A stretch of DNA of 64,000 bases, taken from NCBI RefSeq assembly GCF_011947195.1, contig NZ_JAATVY010000015.1, positions 93,670 to 157,669 of the forward strand, in the 5' to 3' direction. The notes under the pieces are model-generated. The model worked only from the letters and a program-made list of their open reading frames with translations. It did no database searches and was not told the DNA's origin. This document shows, piece after piece, positions 18,404 through 26,721 of the stretch. A program made the position numbers and the translations under genes. This stretch comes from Planosporangium thailandense. GTDB taxonomy: Bacteria; Actinomycetota; Actinomycetes; Mycobacteriales; Micromonosporaceae. The stretch's first letter is position 1; the number at the start of each line of letters is the position of its first letter.

Positions 18404-18409
18404 TACGGT
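18404..18409 (+). promoter_or_regulatory. Possible -10 element for a leaderless epimerase transcript
   Basis: TACGGT fits the actinobacterial TANNNT -10 pattern and ends six bases before the GTG start of the epimerase. No good Shine-Dalgarno sequence precedes that GTG, so transcription may start at the first codon. Confidence 0.35.
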
Positions 18410-18415
18410 GGGCAG

Positions 18416-19450
18416 GTGCGAATTCTCATCACCGGAGCCGCCGGTTTCGTCGGCTCACACGTCGCCGACCGGCTCGCCGGTTCCGGACACGAGCTCGTGC
18501 TCCTGGACGCGCTGCTGCCTACCGCACACGGCGCCGGAGACCCACCGCCGGGCGTCGTGGTCGGTGACGTACGTGACGCCGACCTGTTGGCGCACCTGCT
18601 GACCGGCGTCGATGCGGTCTGCCATCAGGCGGCGATGGTCGGGCACGGGCTCAACCCGTCGGACGCGCCGGCGTACGCCGGCCACAACGCCCTCGGCACC
18701 GCGACGCTGCTCGCCGCGATGCATCGGGCGGGGGTACCGCGACTCGTGCTGGCCAGTTCGATGGTCGTGTACGGGGAGGGTCGTTACGACTGCCCTACAC
18801 ATGGGACCGTCCGCCCCGGGCCGCGGGCGGGCTCGTTCGAGCCGCCGTGCCCGGCCTGCGGCGCCCCGCTGGAACCCGGTCTGGTCGGCGAGGACGCGCC
18901 GCTGGAGCCGCACAGCACGTACGCCGCGACAAAGCTCGCCCAGGAGCAGCTGGCCGGCGCGTGGGCGCGGCAGACCGGCGGTACGGTCTGGGCGTTGCGC
19001 TACCACAACGTCTATGGACCACGGATGCCCCGCGACACCCCGTACGCGGGGGTCGCCGCGATCTTCCGCTCGGCGCTGGAGCGGGGCGAGGCCCCGCGCG
19101 TGACGGAGGACGGGCGGCAGCGCCGCGACTTCGTCCACGTCACCGACGTGGCCCGCGCGAACGTGCGGGCGTTGGAGACGCCGCTGCCCACCGGTTCCTG
19201 CCGGGCGGTCAACATCTGCTCCGGGCAACCGCGCACGGTCGGTGAGCTGGCCTCCGCGCTCTCGGCCGCCATGGCCGGCCCGGCACCGGTGGTGACCGGC
19301 GAGCTGCGGCCGGCCGACGTCCGGCACGTCGTGGCCGACCCGTCCCGGGCGGCCCACCTCCTCGGTTTCCGCGCCCGGGTCGGCTTCGCCGACGGGATCG
19401 CCGACTTCGCGCGGGCGCCGTTGCGGGCGCCCGCGGCGCTTACCAGTTAG
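18416..19450 (+). CDS. NAD-dependent epimerase/dehydratase (extended SDR) with Cys/His insertion
   Basis: The product is 344 residues. The GTG start gives VRILITGAAGFVGSHVADRL, a complete Rossmann start with TGxxGxxG. Catalytic Tyr169 and Lys173 (YAATK) and the preceding Ser/Thr region are present, so an active nucleotide-sugar epimerase or dehydratase is expected. An insertion at about residues 122-155 carries Cys126-X2-His129 and Cys145-X2-Cys148, resembling a small zinc ribbon embedded in the fold. It probably modifies a nucleotide-activated sugar for the adjacent glycosyltransferases. It lies 47 bases after the kinase and converges, with an 11-base overlap, on the membrane-protein gene. 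Confidence 0.88.
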   Translation: MRILITGAAGFVGSHVADRLAGSGHELVLLDALLPTAHGAGDPPPGVVVGDVRDADLLAHLLTGVDAVCHQAAMVGHGLNPSDAPAYAGHNALGTATLLAAMHRAGVPRLVLASSMVVYGEGRYDCPTHGTVRPGPRAGSFEPPCPACGAPLEPGLVGEDAPLEPHSTYAATKLAQEQLAGAWARQTGGTVWALRYHNVYGPRMPRDTPYAGVAAIFRSALERGEAPRVTEDGRQRRDFVHVTDVARANVRALETPLPTGSCRAVNICSGQPRTVGELASALSAAMAGPAPVVTGELRPADVRHVVADPSRAAHLLGFRARVGFADGIADFARAPLRAPAALTS

Positions 19451-20708
19451 TCAGGACGAGGTGGTTGACGGCCAGCGCGGTCGCCGCCTGTGCCGCCAAC
19501 CACCACCGGCGCGTCGACGCGGGCAGCAGGTGGGCCCCGGCGAGCAGCCAGACCGCGTACGGCAACCAGATCCGCTCAACCTCCGCCTTCGACAGCCCGG
19601 ACAGGTCAGCGGCGACGATCGCCAGCAGCGCCGTCACCGGCAGCCGGTTGGGCCAGGGCGCGGTCAGCGCCCGGCGCAGCGTCGGCGCGGCGGCCGGACC
19701 GGCGCACAGGACCAGGCAGGCGAGGTCGGCCCAGACCCAGTATGCGTACGGGCGCTGCGCCGCGATGCCCTGGTAGTAACGGATCACGACCAGGTGGTAG
19801 CCGTCGAGCCACCGGAACCCCGCCGCGGTGAACGCCACGACCACCGCCGCCGCGCCCGCCACGCCCCAGGCCAGCCGCCGGACGCTCCCGACGGCGACGA
19901 GCGCGAGCAGCGCCACGAGGACGAGGCCGTACGACAGGTACATCGCGAAGCCCAGCAGCGCACCGCCGAACAGCGCCAACCGTGGCGCCACGAGAAGCGC
20001 CAGGCCGGCCGCCACAACGGCGGTGAAGACGGCATCGGCGGAGACACCCATCCACACCGCGCCGGGAAACAGCGCCAGGAACGGTACGCACGCCCGCGCC
20101 GCCTCCTCGCCGCACAGGGCCCGGACCGTCACCGGTACGGTCACCGCGGCGGTCGCGCCGAGGAGCACGCACACGATGGCGGCCCATCCCCCGCCACCGA
20201 GACCGATCCGGTCGAGCCAGACGAAGACCAGCAGCGCACCCGGCGGGTGCCCGGAGGTGTGCGTGGTCCACGAGTCGGGCTGGAAGTCCAGGATGCGGCC
20301 GGTGAACGCGCGCAGGGTCGCCGGTATGTCGGTCACGCGGGGCACCTCGTGCAGGTACTCGGGCCGCGTCGTGAGCCGTCCGGCGAGGCCGCGTTGCCAG
20401 CCGTCGACCAACGCCAGGGAGAACGTCCAGGCCACCGCGGTCAGATAGGCCGTGATCAGAAGGGACGGCCACCGCGATCGCGCCGCCATCTGCGGTCCGT
20501 ACGCGACTGCGAGCACGGCGACGGCTACGGCGACGGGCGTGCCCGGCCCGACGTGCGGCAGCCAGTCGGCGAAGAGCGGGGCCGCGTTGGCACGGATGGG
20601 CACGTGCCACCGGTTGCACAGCCACCCGATGCCGACGGCGACGCCGACGAGTCCGAGCGCCACGCCCGCGACCAGCACGTCGCCCCGCACCGGCGGGTCG
20701 TTGGTCAC
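19440..20708 (-). CDS. Polytopic membrane protein, GT-C-glycosyltransferase-like
   Basis: The 422-residue protein has roughly ten to eleven hydrophobic segments. A large loop after the third segment contains Asp, Trp and a His-rich THTSGHPPG motif. This layout resembles GT-C-fold lipid-sugar-dependent glycosyltransferases, in which a catalytic acid and a His/Pro loop sit outside the membrane. No specific family is recognised with certainty. The GTG at 20708 was chosen because residues upstream are Arg/Ser-rich and precede the first membrane helix; no strong ribosome site is seen. The gene is divergent from the family 2 glycosyltransferase, so the two likely belong to one surface-glycan pathway. 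Confidence 0.7.
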   Translation of the reverse strand: MTNDPPVRGDVLVAGVALGLVGVAVGIGWLCNRWHVPIRANAAPLFADWLPHVGPGTPVAVAVAVLAVAYGPQMAARSRWPSLLITAYLTAVAWTFSLALVDGWQRGLAGRLTTRPEYLHEVPRVTDIPATLRAFTGRILDFQPDSWTTHTSGHPPGALLVFVWLDRIGLGGGGWAAIVCVLLGATAAVTVPVTVRALCGEEAARACVPFLALFPGAVWMGVSADAVFTAVVAAGLALLVAPRLALFGGALLGFAMYLSYGLVLVALLALVAVGSVRRLAWGVAGAAAVVVAFTAAGFRWLDGYHLVVIRYYQGIAAQRPYAYWVWADLACLVLCAGPAAAPTLRRALTAPWPNRLPVTALLAIVAADLSGLSKAEVERIWLPYAVWLLAGAHLLPASTRRWWLAAQAATALAVNHLVLTNW

Positions 20709-20787
20709 CCGACGACGGTACGACGACCGCCGGTCGACGCGGCTAACCGATGAGCACCCGTCAGCGATTCGTAAGATGTCGTTGCGC

Positions 20788-20803
20788 GGTAAGGGATCCG
20801 TAA
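20788..20803 (+). promoter_or_regulatory. GTAA direct repeat, 11-bp period (candidate response-regulator site)
   Basis: GGTAA-N6-CGTAA in the divergent region between the membrane-protein gene and the glycosyltransferase matches the element at 18364-18379; a further CGTAA lies at 20770-20774. It is 35 bases upstream of a -10-like TAACGT, an activator position. Confidence 0.35.
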
Positions 20804-20838
20804 TCGCAGCCATGGGCTCGAAGCGGCTACCCCGGACC

Positions 20839-20844
20839 TAACGT
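20839..20844 (+). promoter_or_regulatory. Possible -10 element for a leaderless glycosyltransferase transcript
   Basis: TAACGT matches TANNNT and ends eight bases before the ATG at 20853. No Shine-Dalgarno sequence is present, which fits a leaderless message starting at the ATG. Confidence 0.4.
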
Positions 20845-20852
20845 CGCACGGT

Positions 20853-21506
20853 ATGACCGACCACATTGACGTCGTGCTGCCGTGCCTGGACGAGGCCGCA
20901 GCCCTACCGACCGTGCTCCGCGGACTGCCGGCCGGGTACCGGGCGATCGTCGTCGACAACGGCTCGACGGACGGCTCACCGCGGGTCGCCGCCGCGTGCG
21001 GGGCAGTCGTGGTGTGCGAACCGCGACGCGGCTACGGCGCGGCGGTACACACCGGGCTCGAACACGCCACCGCCGACATCGTCTGCTTCGCCGACGCCGA
21101 CGGCTCGCTCGACCTCGGCGACCTTCCGCGCCTCGTGGCTCCGGTACGGTCCGGCGCGGCCGACCTGGCCGCCGGGCGCCGACGGCCGCTCCCCGGCGCC
21201 TGGCCCTGGCACGCGCGGGCCGGCAACGCGGTACTGGCCGCGGTGCTGCGCCGACGGGGCGTACCGGTACACGACATCGCGCCGCTCCGCGCCGCCCGCC
21301 GCGCCGCGCTGGTGAGCCTGGGCGTGCGCGACCGCGCCTTCGGCTACCCCCTCGAACTGCTGCTGCGCGCCGGCAGCGCGGACTGGCGCATTGAGGAGAT
21401 CGACATCGCATACCGGCCCCGCGCCACCGGCACCCGTTCGAAGGTGTCCGGCTCGGTGCGCGGCACCCTGCGCGCCACCCGCGACCTGATCGGAGCACTG
21501 CGGTGA
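20853..21506 (+). CDS. Family 2 glycosyltransferase
   Basis: The 217-residue GT-A-fold enzyme has a typical start (IDVVLPCLDEAAALP), the nucleotide-binding VVDNGSTDGS and the DXD metal motif Asp81-Ala-Asp83 in CFADADGSLD. No membrane segment is evident. It probably transfers a sugar from a nucleotide donor to a lipid or small acceptor at the inner face of the membrane. The stop overlaps the next start (GTGA), so it is translationally coupled to the DUF2064-methyltransferase fusion. Acceptor and sugar are not predictable from the sequence. Confidence 0.92.
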   Translation: MTDHIDVVLPCLDEAAALPTVLRGLPAGYRAIVVDNGSTDGSPRVAAACGAVVVCEPRRGYGAAVHTGLEHATADIVCFADADGSLDLGDLPRLVAPVRSGAADLAAGRRRPLPGAWPWHARAGNAVLAAVLRRRGVPVHDIAPLRAARRAALVSLGVRDRAFGYPLELLLRAGSADWRIEEIDIAYRPRATGTRSKVSGSVRGTLRATRDLIGALR

Positions 21507-22741
21507 GGACGCTGCTCGTCGTCGCGAAGGCGCCGGTGCCCGGGCTGGTCAAGACGCGGCTCTGCCCACCGGCCACGCCGGAGTGGGCGGCCGACATCGC
21601 GGCCGCCGCCCTGCTCGACACGCTGACCGTGGTACGCGCGACCGACGCGCGGCCGGTCGTGGCACTCTCGGGGGATCTGTCGCGTGCGGCGCGACGCGCC
21701 GACCTCGCCTCGGCGCTGACCGGTTGCCGGGTCATACCGCAGCGCGGTGACGGCCTCGGCGCGAGGTTGGCGAACGCCCACGCGGACGCCGGCCCGGCCA
21801 CGGTCGTGCAGATCGGTATGGACACCCCGCAGGTCACGCCGGCGCTGCTGGGAGAGGCGCTGGACGCACTCGGCGCCGCGGACGCCGTACTCGGGCCGGC
21901 CGCCGATGGTGGCTGGTGGGCGCTCGGACTGCGCGACCCGGTGTACGCGGCGGCGCTGCGTGACGTGCCGATGTCCACCCCGCACACGGGTCGGCTCACC
22001 CTCGAGGCGCTGCGGGCCCGGGGGCTGAGGGTTGCGCCGCTGCCGGTGCTGACCGATGTGGACACCATGACGGACGCGCGGAAGGTGGCGGCGGCATCAC
22101 CGGCCACCCGCTTCGCCGCCTCGCTCGGCGGCTTCTTCGACGATGCGCTGCACGGCAACGAATGCTGGCTGGTCGACGGCGGCGGCAACCGGGAGATGGT
22201 GCCGGTAAGGCGCTGGCGCGGTGCGCCCGAGTGCACCGAGCGCACGCTCATCGAGCGCTGCGGCGGCCCTACCCTCGACATCGGATGCGGGCCCGGCCGG
22301 CTGGCCGCCGCGCTGACCGCCCGAGGCGTCACCGCGCTGGGCATCGACACCTCGGCCGTAGCGGTCGACCTGACCCGCCGGCGCGGGGCCGCCGCGCTGC
22401 GCCGCGACGTGTTCGCGACCGTGCCCGGCGAGGGTCGGTGGCGGCATGTGCTGCTCTTCGACGGCAACATCGGCATCGGCGGCGATCCCGTCACGCTGCT
22501 GCGCCGCTGCGCCGACCTGCTGGAGGCTGGCGGTACAGCCCTCGTCGAACTGGACTCCCCCGGCACCGGGCTGTGGCGGGGCGCCGCGAGGTTGGAACAC
22601 GTCGGTGCGGCCGGTCCGGCATTCCCGTGGGCCCGGCTGGGCGCTGACGCGGTGCACGCCGCGGCTGCCTGCGCCGGCCTGACGGTACACGGCCTGCGCT
22701 GCGCCGAGGGCCGCTGGTTCGCCGAGCTGGCGCGGCCATGA
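21503..22741 (+). CDS. DUF2064 nucleotidyltransferase-like domain fused to a SAM methyltransferase
   Basis: The 412-residue protein combines two domains usually seen separately. Residues 1-205 match the DUF2064/TIGR04282 family of MobA-like GT-A proteins: LLVVAKAPVPGLVKTRL at the N-terminus, QIGMDTPQV, and GPAADGGWWALGL. Residues about 225-412 form a class I methyltransferase with SAM motif LDIGCGPGRLAAAL near residue 256. No frameshift is needed for the fusion. The joint occurrence suggests consecutive steps on one substrate, for instance nucleotidyl or glycosyl transfer followed by methylation. The GTG start overlaps the glycosyltransferase stop, and the stop overlaps the next start as ATGA. 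Confidence 0.85.
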   Translation: MRTLLVVAKAPVPGLVKTRLCPPATPEWAADIAAAALLDTLTVVRATDARPVVALSGDLSRAARRADLASALTGCRVIPQRGDGLGARLANAHADAGPATVVQIGMDTPQVTPALLGEALDALGAADAVLGPAADGGWWALGLRDPVYAAALRDVPMSTPHTGRLTLEALRARGLRVAPLPVLTDVDTMTDARKVAAASPATRFAASLGGFFDDALHGNECWLVDGGGNREMVPVRRWRGAPECTERTLIERCGGPTLDIGCGPGRLAAALTARGVTALGIDTSAVAVDLTRRRGAAALRRDVFATVPGEGRWRHVLLFDGNIGIGGDPVTLLRRCADLLEAGGTALVELDSPGTGLWRGAARLEHVGAAGPAFPWARLGADAVHAAAACAGLTVHGLRCAEGRWFAELARP

Positions 22742-22779
22742 GACGAGCCGGTGCGGCCATGAGACGAGCCGGTGCGGCC
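22738..22779 (+). repeat. 21-bp tandem duplication carrying start codons
   Basis: Two exact copies of a 21-base unit (ATGAGACGAGCCGGTGCGGC plus C) lie at 22738-22758 and 22759-22779, followed by a third ATG. The repeat therefore creates three in-frame possible starts at 22738, 22759 and 22780 and an N-terminal MRRAGAA-MRRAGAA. The first copy also contains the stop of the upstream gene. Confidence 0.92.
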
Positions 22780-23817
22780 ATGCGACTCGTGTTCCGGTCG
22801 GTCAACCACGACGTGAGCGTCAGCGCCCGGCTCGGCCGCTGGCTGGGCGTGGCGTTCGCGTTGTGCTTTCTCACCGGACTGGCCAGCCACGCCGTCCAGC
22901 ACACCGAGCTGCCCTGGCCGACGCGTCCGGTCGGCCTTTACCGGGTCACCCAGGGCGTGCACGTCCTGTCCGGAGTAGCCGCGGTGCCGCTGCTGCTGGC
23001 CAAGCTCTGGAGCGTCTACCCGAAGCTGTTCGAACGGCCCCGGCTTCGCACGCTCCCCGAGCGCGGCGCGGTCCTCGTGCTGATCGCGGCAGCGTTCTTC
23101 GAACTCGTAACCGGCGGCTTCAACGTCGCCAAGTCGTACCCGTGGAGCTTCTTCTTCCCCACCGCGCACTACGCGGTCGCCTGGATCCTGGCCGGCGGCT
23201 TGCTAGTACACATTGGATTGCGGCTACCGGCGATACACACCGGGCTCGCCACGCCGGTCGATCCGCGGCGGCGCGCGTTCCTGCGTACGACGGGGCTGGC
23301 GGCGGGTGCGGCGCTGCTGGCCACGGCCGGCGGCACCGTGCCGCTGCTGCGGCGGGTGTCGCTCCTCGCCTGGCGCTCCCCTACCGGCGTTCCGGTCAAC
23401 CGCACCGCCGCCGCGGCGGGCATCAGCATCGGACCGGACTGGCGGCTCACCGTCGGATCCGCGGCGTTCACCTACGCCGACCTGCTGGCCCTGCCGCAGC
23501 ATACGGCGACGCTGCCGATCGCCTGTGTGGAAGGCTGGAGCGCCTCCGCGACCTGGAGCGGTGTCCGCGTCCGCGACCTGCTCGCCGCCGCCGGCGTACC
23601 GGTCCACCGCCCGGTACGCGTCATCTCCCTCGACGAGGGCCGCTACGGCCGGTCGACCCTCCCCACCGCCCATGTCAATGATCCGCTCACGCTGCTCGCG
23701 CTGCGCATGAACGGCCGGGTGCTCAGCCCCGACCACGGGTACCCGTGCCGCCTCATCACCGCGAGCCGTCCCGGCGTGCTCCAGACCAAGTGGGTCAGCA
23801 GAATCGAGGCGGCATGA
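22738..23817 (+). CDS. Membrane-anchored molybdopterin-dependent oxidoreductase (sulfite-oxidase-like)
   Basis: The protein is up to 359 residues. The N-terminal half has four or five membrane segments with conserved His residues (for example in LASHAVQHTE and FPTAHYAVAW), resembling a cytochrome b561-type quinol/haem domain. After an Arg-rich DPRRRAFLRTTG segment and another hydrophobic helix comes an oxidoreductase molybdopterin-binding domain (about 220-355). Its Cys263 in IACVEGWSA matches the Mo-coordinating Cys of the sulfite oxidase fold; the C-terminus ends with a typical KWVSRIE. It likely exchanges electrons between an extracytoplasmic substrate and the membrane. Three starts are possible because of the tandem repeat; ATG 22780 gives a conventional N-terminus. 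Confidence 0.85.
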   Translation: MRRAGAAMRRAGAAMRLVFRSVNHDVSVSARLGRWLGVAFALCFLTGLASHAVQHTELPWPTRPVGLYRVTQGVHVLSGVAAVPLLLAKLWSVYPKLFERPRLRTLPERGAVLVLIAAAFFELVTGGFNVAKSYPWSFFFPTAHYAVAWILAGGLLVHIGLRLPAIHTGLATPVDPRRRAFLRTTGLAAGAALLATAGGTVPLLRRVSLLAWRSPTGVPVNRTAAAAGISIGPDWRLTVGSAAFTYADLLALPQHTATLPIACVEGWSASATWSGVRVRDLLAAAGVPVHRPVRVISLDEGRYGRSTLPTAHVNDPLTLLALRMNGRVLSPDHGYPCRLITASRPGVLQTKWVSRIEAA

Positions 23818-24236
23818 TCCGGCGAATCCTCGTCCTTACCGGCGTCGCGGCGGCCGGCTACGGCGCGTCGCTGCTGCTTCCCCAGATCTGGGCGGTGCTG
23901 CCCTGGCTCGCCGGCGGGCCGCTGGTTCACGACCTTCTGGTCGCGCCGCTCATCGGCGGCGTCGGTGCGCTCGCCGGCCGCCGCCGCACCGTCGCGGCGG
24001 CGCTCGCGGTCAGTGGCACGCTGCTGCTGATCGCCGTGCCGCTGATCTGGCGACCGCGCCCGGCCGCGCCCAACCCCGGCCTGCTGGACCGGGACTACGC
24101 CACCGGTCTCGCGGTCATGCTCGGCATCGTGTGGGCCCTCGCCGCGCTCACGGCGCTGTGGCGCGCCATGGGCGGGTGGCCGACGACACCCCGTCGGTTA
24201 CCGCGAAGCGGTCGAGAGGTCAGGAGAGCATCGTGA
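23814..24236 (+). CDS. Small integral membrane protein, unknown function
   Basis: The 140-residue protein has about four hydrophobic segments and an Arg-rich C-terminus. Its ATG overlaps the stop of the oxidoreductase gene (ATGA), so it is almost certainly translated with it. It could be an anchor or accessory subunit of the molybdoenzyme. No family is recognised. Its 3' end overlaps the convergent cupin gene by 17 bases. Confidence 0.75.
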   Translation: MIRRILVLTGVAAAGYGASLLLPQIWAVLPWLAGGPLVHDLLVAPLIGGVGALAGRRRTVAAALAVSGTLLLIAVPLIWRPRPAAPNPGLLDRDYATGLAVMLGIVWALAALTALWRAMGGWPTTPRRLPRSGREVRRAS

Positions 24237-24696
24237 AGTCGGCGAAGTCGAAGCCCGGGGAGACAACGCAGGACACGAGAACCTCGTCGTCGGCGGCAGG
24301 TCTTCCGGATTGCCACTCGTCGGCGGGAACCAGGACCTGGGGTCGTTGTCCGGCCGCGATGTCCGGCCCGAGAACAACCGTCCTCGGATCAGGGTCCGGC
24401 GTCTCACCCGTCCCGCCGAGCTGGAGCACCAGCGGAGCGCCACGATGCCACAACCACAGTTCGGGAGACCGTACGCGGTGCCAGCGGGACTCCTGGCCAG
24501 GCTCGAGAAGAAAGTAGATGGCGGTGCAGCTCGCGCGCTCGCCGTGGTAGCCGGCCGGACTGAAGTACCGGTCGCTGGCCCACGTCTGGCGGTACCAACC
24601 GCCCTCGGGATGGGGCTCCAGGTCGAGCAACCGAGCGGTGCCGGGAGGCTCGGATGTCCCGCTCCTCGGCCCGCGCGAACCAGGCGGCGATCCCAT
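24220..24696 (-). CDS. Cupin-superfamily protein (DUF985-like)
   Basis: The 158-residue protein matches the DUF985/cupin_5 pattern: LDLEPHPEGGWYRQTW near residue 25, IYFLLEPGQESRWHRVRSPE, then a LWLWHRGAPLVL strand and a C-terminal VSPGFDF(A)DF segment. These form a small double-stranded beta-helix with His and Glu side chains able to bind metal; members of the family have been linked to sugar or nucleotide metabolism, but the function is generally unknown. The ATG at 24696 was selected because GGAAGG lies six bases upstream; in-frame codons further upstream add a non-conserved Arg-rich stretch. It appears monocistronic. Confidence 0.85.
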   Translation of the reverse strand: MGSPPGSRGPRSGTSEPPGTARLLDLEPHPEGGWYRQTWASDRYFSPAGYHGERASCTAIYFLLEPGQESRWHRVRSPELWLWHRGAPLVLQLGGTGETPDPDPRTVVLGPDIAAGQRPQVLVPADEWQSGRPAADDEVLVSCVVSPGFDFADFTMLS

Positions 24697-24876
24697 GCGT
24701 GGCCTTCCCGTCGGAACCAAACCGACCGAGTGTCGCACCCGGCGGGCGGCTTGAACAGGTACCCGGGCCCACGATGTTGCCAAATGACAAACATCGATTA
24801 GTCCATGGAGATTTTTCTACATGCCTGCGAGGCTTCATGCACCTCCATTCAGGTACCACACCACCGGTGAGGAACC

Positions 24877-26712
24877 ATGTCCCCCGACAGGAGCGTCAAC
24901 CGCCGCGCCGCAGCCGGTCCCCGGCGCTGGCTCGCCCTGGCGGCCGCCTGCGCCGCGCTGGCCGTCCCGACCGTGGCCGCGACGCGGCCGGCGCCCGCGC
25001 GGGCCGCGTCGCGGACGCTGACGATCGCGACCAACGGCAGCGTGGACTCGCTCAGCCCCTTCCTGGCCCAGCGCGCCCTGCCCACCTACATCCACCGACT
25101 GGTGTACGACTTCCTGACCAACTACGACGCGCACGACTTCCACCCGGTCCCGGCCATGGCGACCGCGTGGTCGACCTCAGCCGACAAGCTGGTCTGGACG
25201 TTCACCATCCGCGACGGCATGACCTGGTCGGACGGGCAGCCGGTGACCGCCGACGACGTCGCCTGGACCTACCGGCTGATGATGACCAACCGGGACGCGG
25301 CCACCGCCAACGGCAACTTCGTCGCCAACTTCAGGTCCGTGACCGCGCCCGATCCGCGTACGGTCGTCGTCACGCTGAACCAGCCCCAGGCCACGATGCT
25401 CGCCCTCGACGTCCCGGTCGTGCCCCGGCACGTGTGGGAGTCGCACGTGGCCGACATCGGCACGTTCAACAACGACACCCGGTTCCCGGTCGTCGGCGAC
25501 GGGCCGTTCATCCTGTCCGGCTACGCCAAGAACCAGTACATCGAGCTGACCGCCAACCCGACCTACTGGCGCGGCCGGCCGGCGTTCGACCGGCTGGTCT
25601 TCAAGTACTACAAGGACTCCGACGCCGCGGTCGAGGCGCTGCGCAAGGGCGAGGTGGACTTCGTCGACCATCTCACGCCGGCCCAGTACGACGCGCTGCG
25701 CACCGCGCGGCACACGACGCTCAACCGGTCCCCGGGCAAGTCGTTCTACGCGCTGGCCGTCAACCCGGGCGCCACGACCACCTCCGGCCAGGCGTTCGGC
25801 GACGGCAACCCGGCACTGCACGACCAGCGGGTACGCCAGGCGATCATGCACGCGATCGACACCGGCGCCCTGGTCCGCCGGACGTTGGGCGGCTACGGCG
25901 AGGCCGGCGGTGGGTACCTGCCGCCCATCTTCACGGCCAACCACTGGCGCCCCGACGCGTCTGCCGCGTACGCCTACGACCCCGACCGGGCCAACCGGCT
26001 GCTCGACGCCGCCGGCTACCACCGGGGCGCCGACGGCCGGCGGACCACCCCTGACGGCCGGCCGCTCACCCTGCGGCTGCTCGGCCAGACCCAGCGCCCG
26101 GCCGACGCGCAGAACGCCACCTACGTGGCCGAGTGGCTCAAGGCGGTCGGCATCGAGGTCACGACCAGGATCGTCGACCAGGGGATGCTGGGCGACATCG
26201 AGACCGCCGGCAACTACGACCTCGCGTTCGACAGCTGGATCACCAACCCCGACCCGGACTACGTACTGTCGATCCAGACCTGCGGCGCCCGCCCGGCCAC
26301 GGCCGGCGCCACCTTCCCCGGCGACGACTTCATCTGCGACCCCGACTACGACGCGCTGTACGCCCGTCAGATCGCCGAGTACGACCCGGCGGCGCGGGCG
26401 GCGATCGTCCGGCAGATGCAGCAGCGGCTGTACGCCGACGCGTACATCGACGTGCTGTACTACCCGGACATCCTGGAGGCGTACCGGTCCGACCGGATCG
26501 CCGGGATGGACCGGCAGCCCCAGCCGCGCGGGATGTACAGCGGCCAGGACGGCTACTGGAGCTGGTGGTCGGCGAAGCCCGGGAAGCGTTCGGCGTCCCC
26601 CACCGGCCCGGCCGTGCTCGCCGGTGGCGTCGCCGCCCTGGTGATCCTCGGCGTCGGTGGCGGCCTCGTGGTCGCGCGCCGCCGTCGCGCGGCCGCAGAC
26701 GACCGCGAGTAG
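24877..26712 (+). CDS. Peptide-type ABC transporter substrate-binding protein with C-terminal membrane anchor
   Basis: The 611-residue family 5 binding protein (Opp/Dpp type) has an N-terminal signal sequence (Arg-rich, then LALAAACAALAVPTVAA) without a lipobox Cys. Typical features include TIATNGSVDSLSPFL near residue 48, TFTIRDGMTWSDGQPVTADDVAWTY, and KFYALAVN-like strands. At the C-terminus (about 580-605) a hydrophobic helix followed by RRRR anchors the protein in the membrane, replacing the usual lipid anchor. It should capture oligopeptides or a related ligand outside the cell and deliver them to the two downstream permeases. The ATG follows GAGGAACC. The next gene starts nine bases after its stop. 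Confidence 0.92.
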   Translation: MSPDRSVNRRAAAGPRRWLALAAACAALAVPTVAATRPAPARAASRTLTIATNGSVDSLSPFLAQRALPTYIHRLVYDFLTNYDAHDFHPVPAMATAWSTSADKLVWTFTIRDGMTWSDGQPVTADDVAWTYRLMMTNRDAATANGNFVANFRSVTAPDPRTVVVTLNQPQATMLALDVPVVPRHVWESHVADIGTFNNDTRFPVVGDGPFILSGYAKNQYIELTANPTYWRGRPAFDRLVFKYYKDSDAAVEALRKGEVDFVDHLTPAQYDALRTARHTTLNRSPGKSFYALAVNPGATTTSGQAFGDGNPALHDQRVRQAIMHAIDTGALVRRTLGGYGEAGGGYLPPIFTANHWRPDASAAYAYDPDRANRLLDAAGYHRGADGRRTTPDGRPLTLRLLGQTQRPADAQNATYVAEWLKAVGIEVTTRIVDQGMLGDIETAGNYDLAFDSWITNPDPDYVLSIQTCGARPATAGATFPGDDFICDPDYDALYARQIAEYDPAARAAIVRQMQQRLYADAYIDVLYYPDILEAYRSDRIAGMDRQPQPRGMYSGQDGYWSWWSAKPGKRSASPTGPAVLAGGVAALVILGVGGGLVVARRRRAAADDRE

Positions 26713-26721
26713 GGGGTACCC

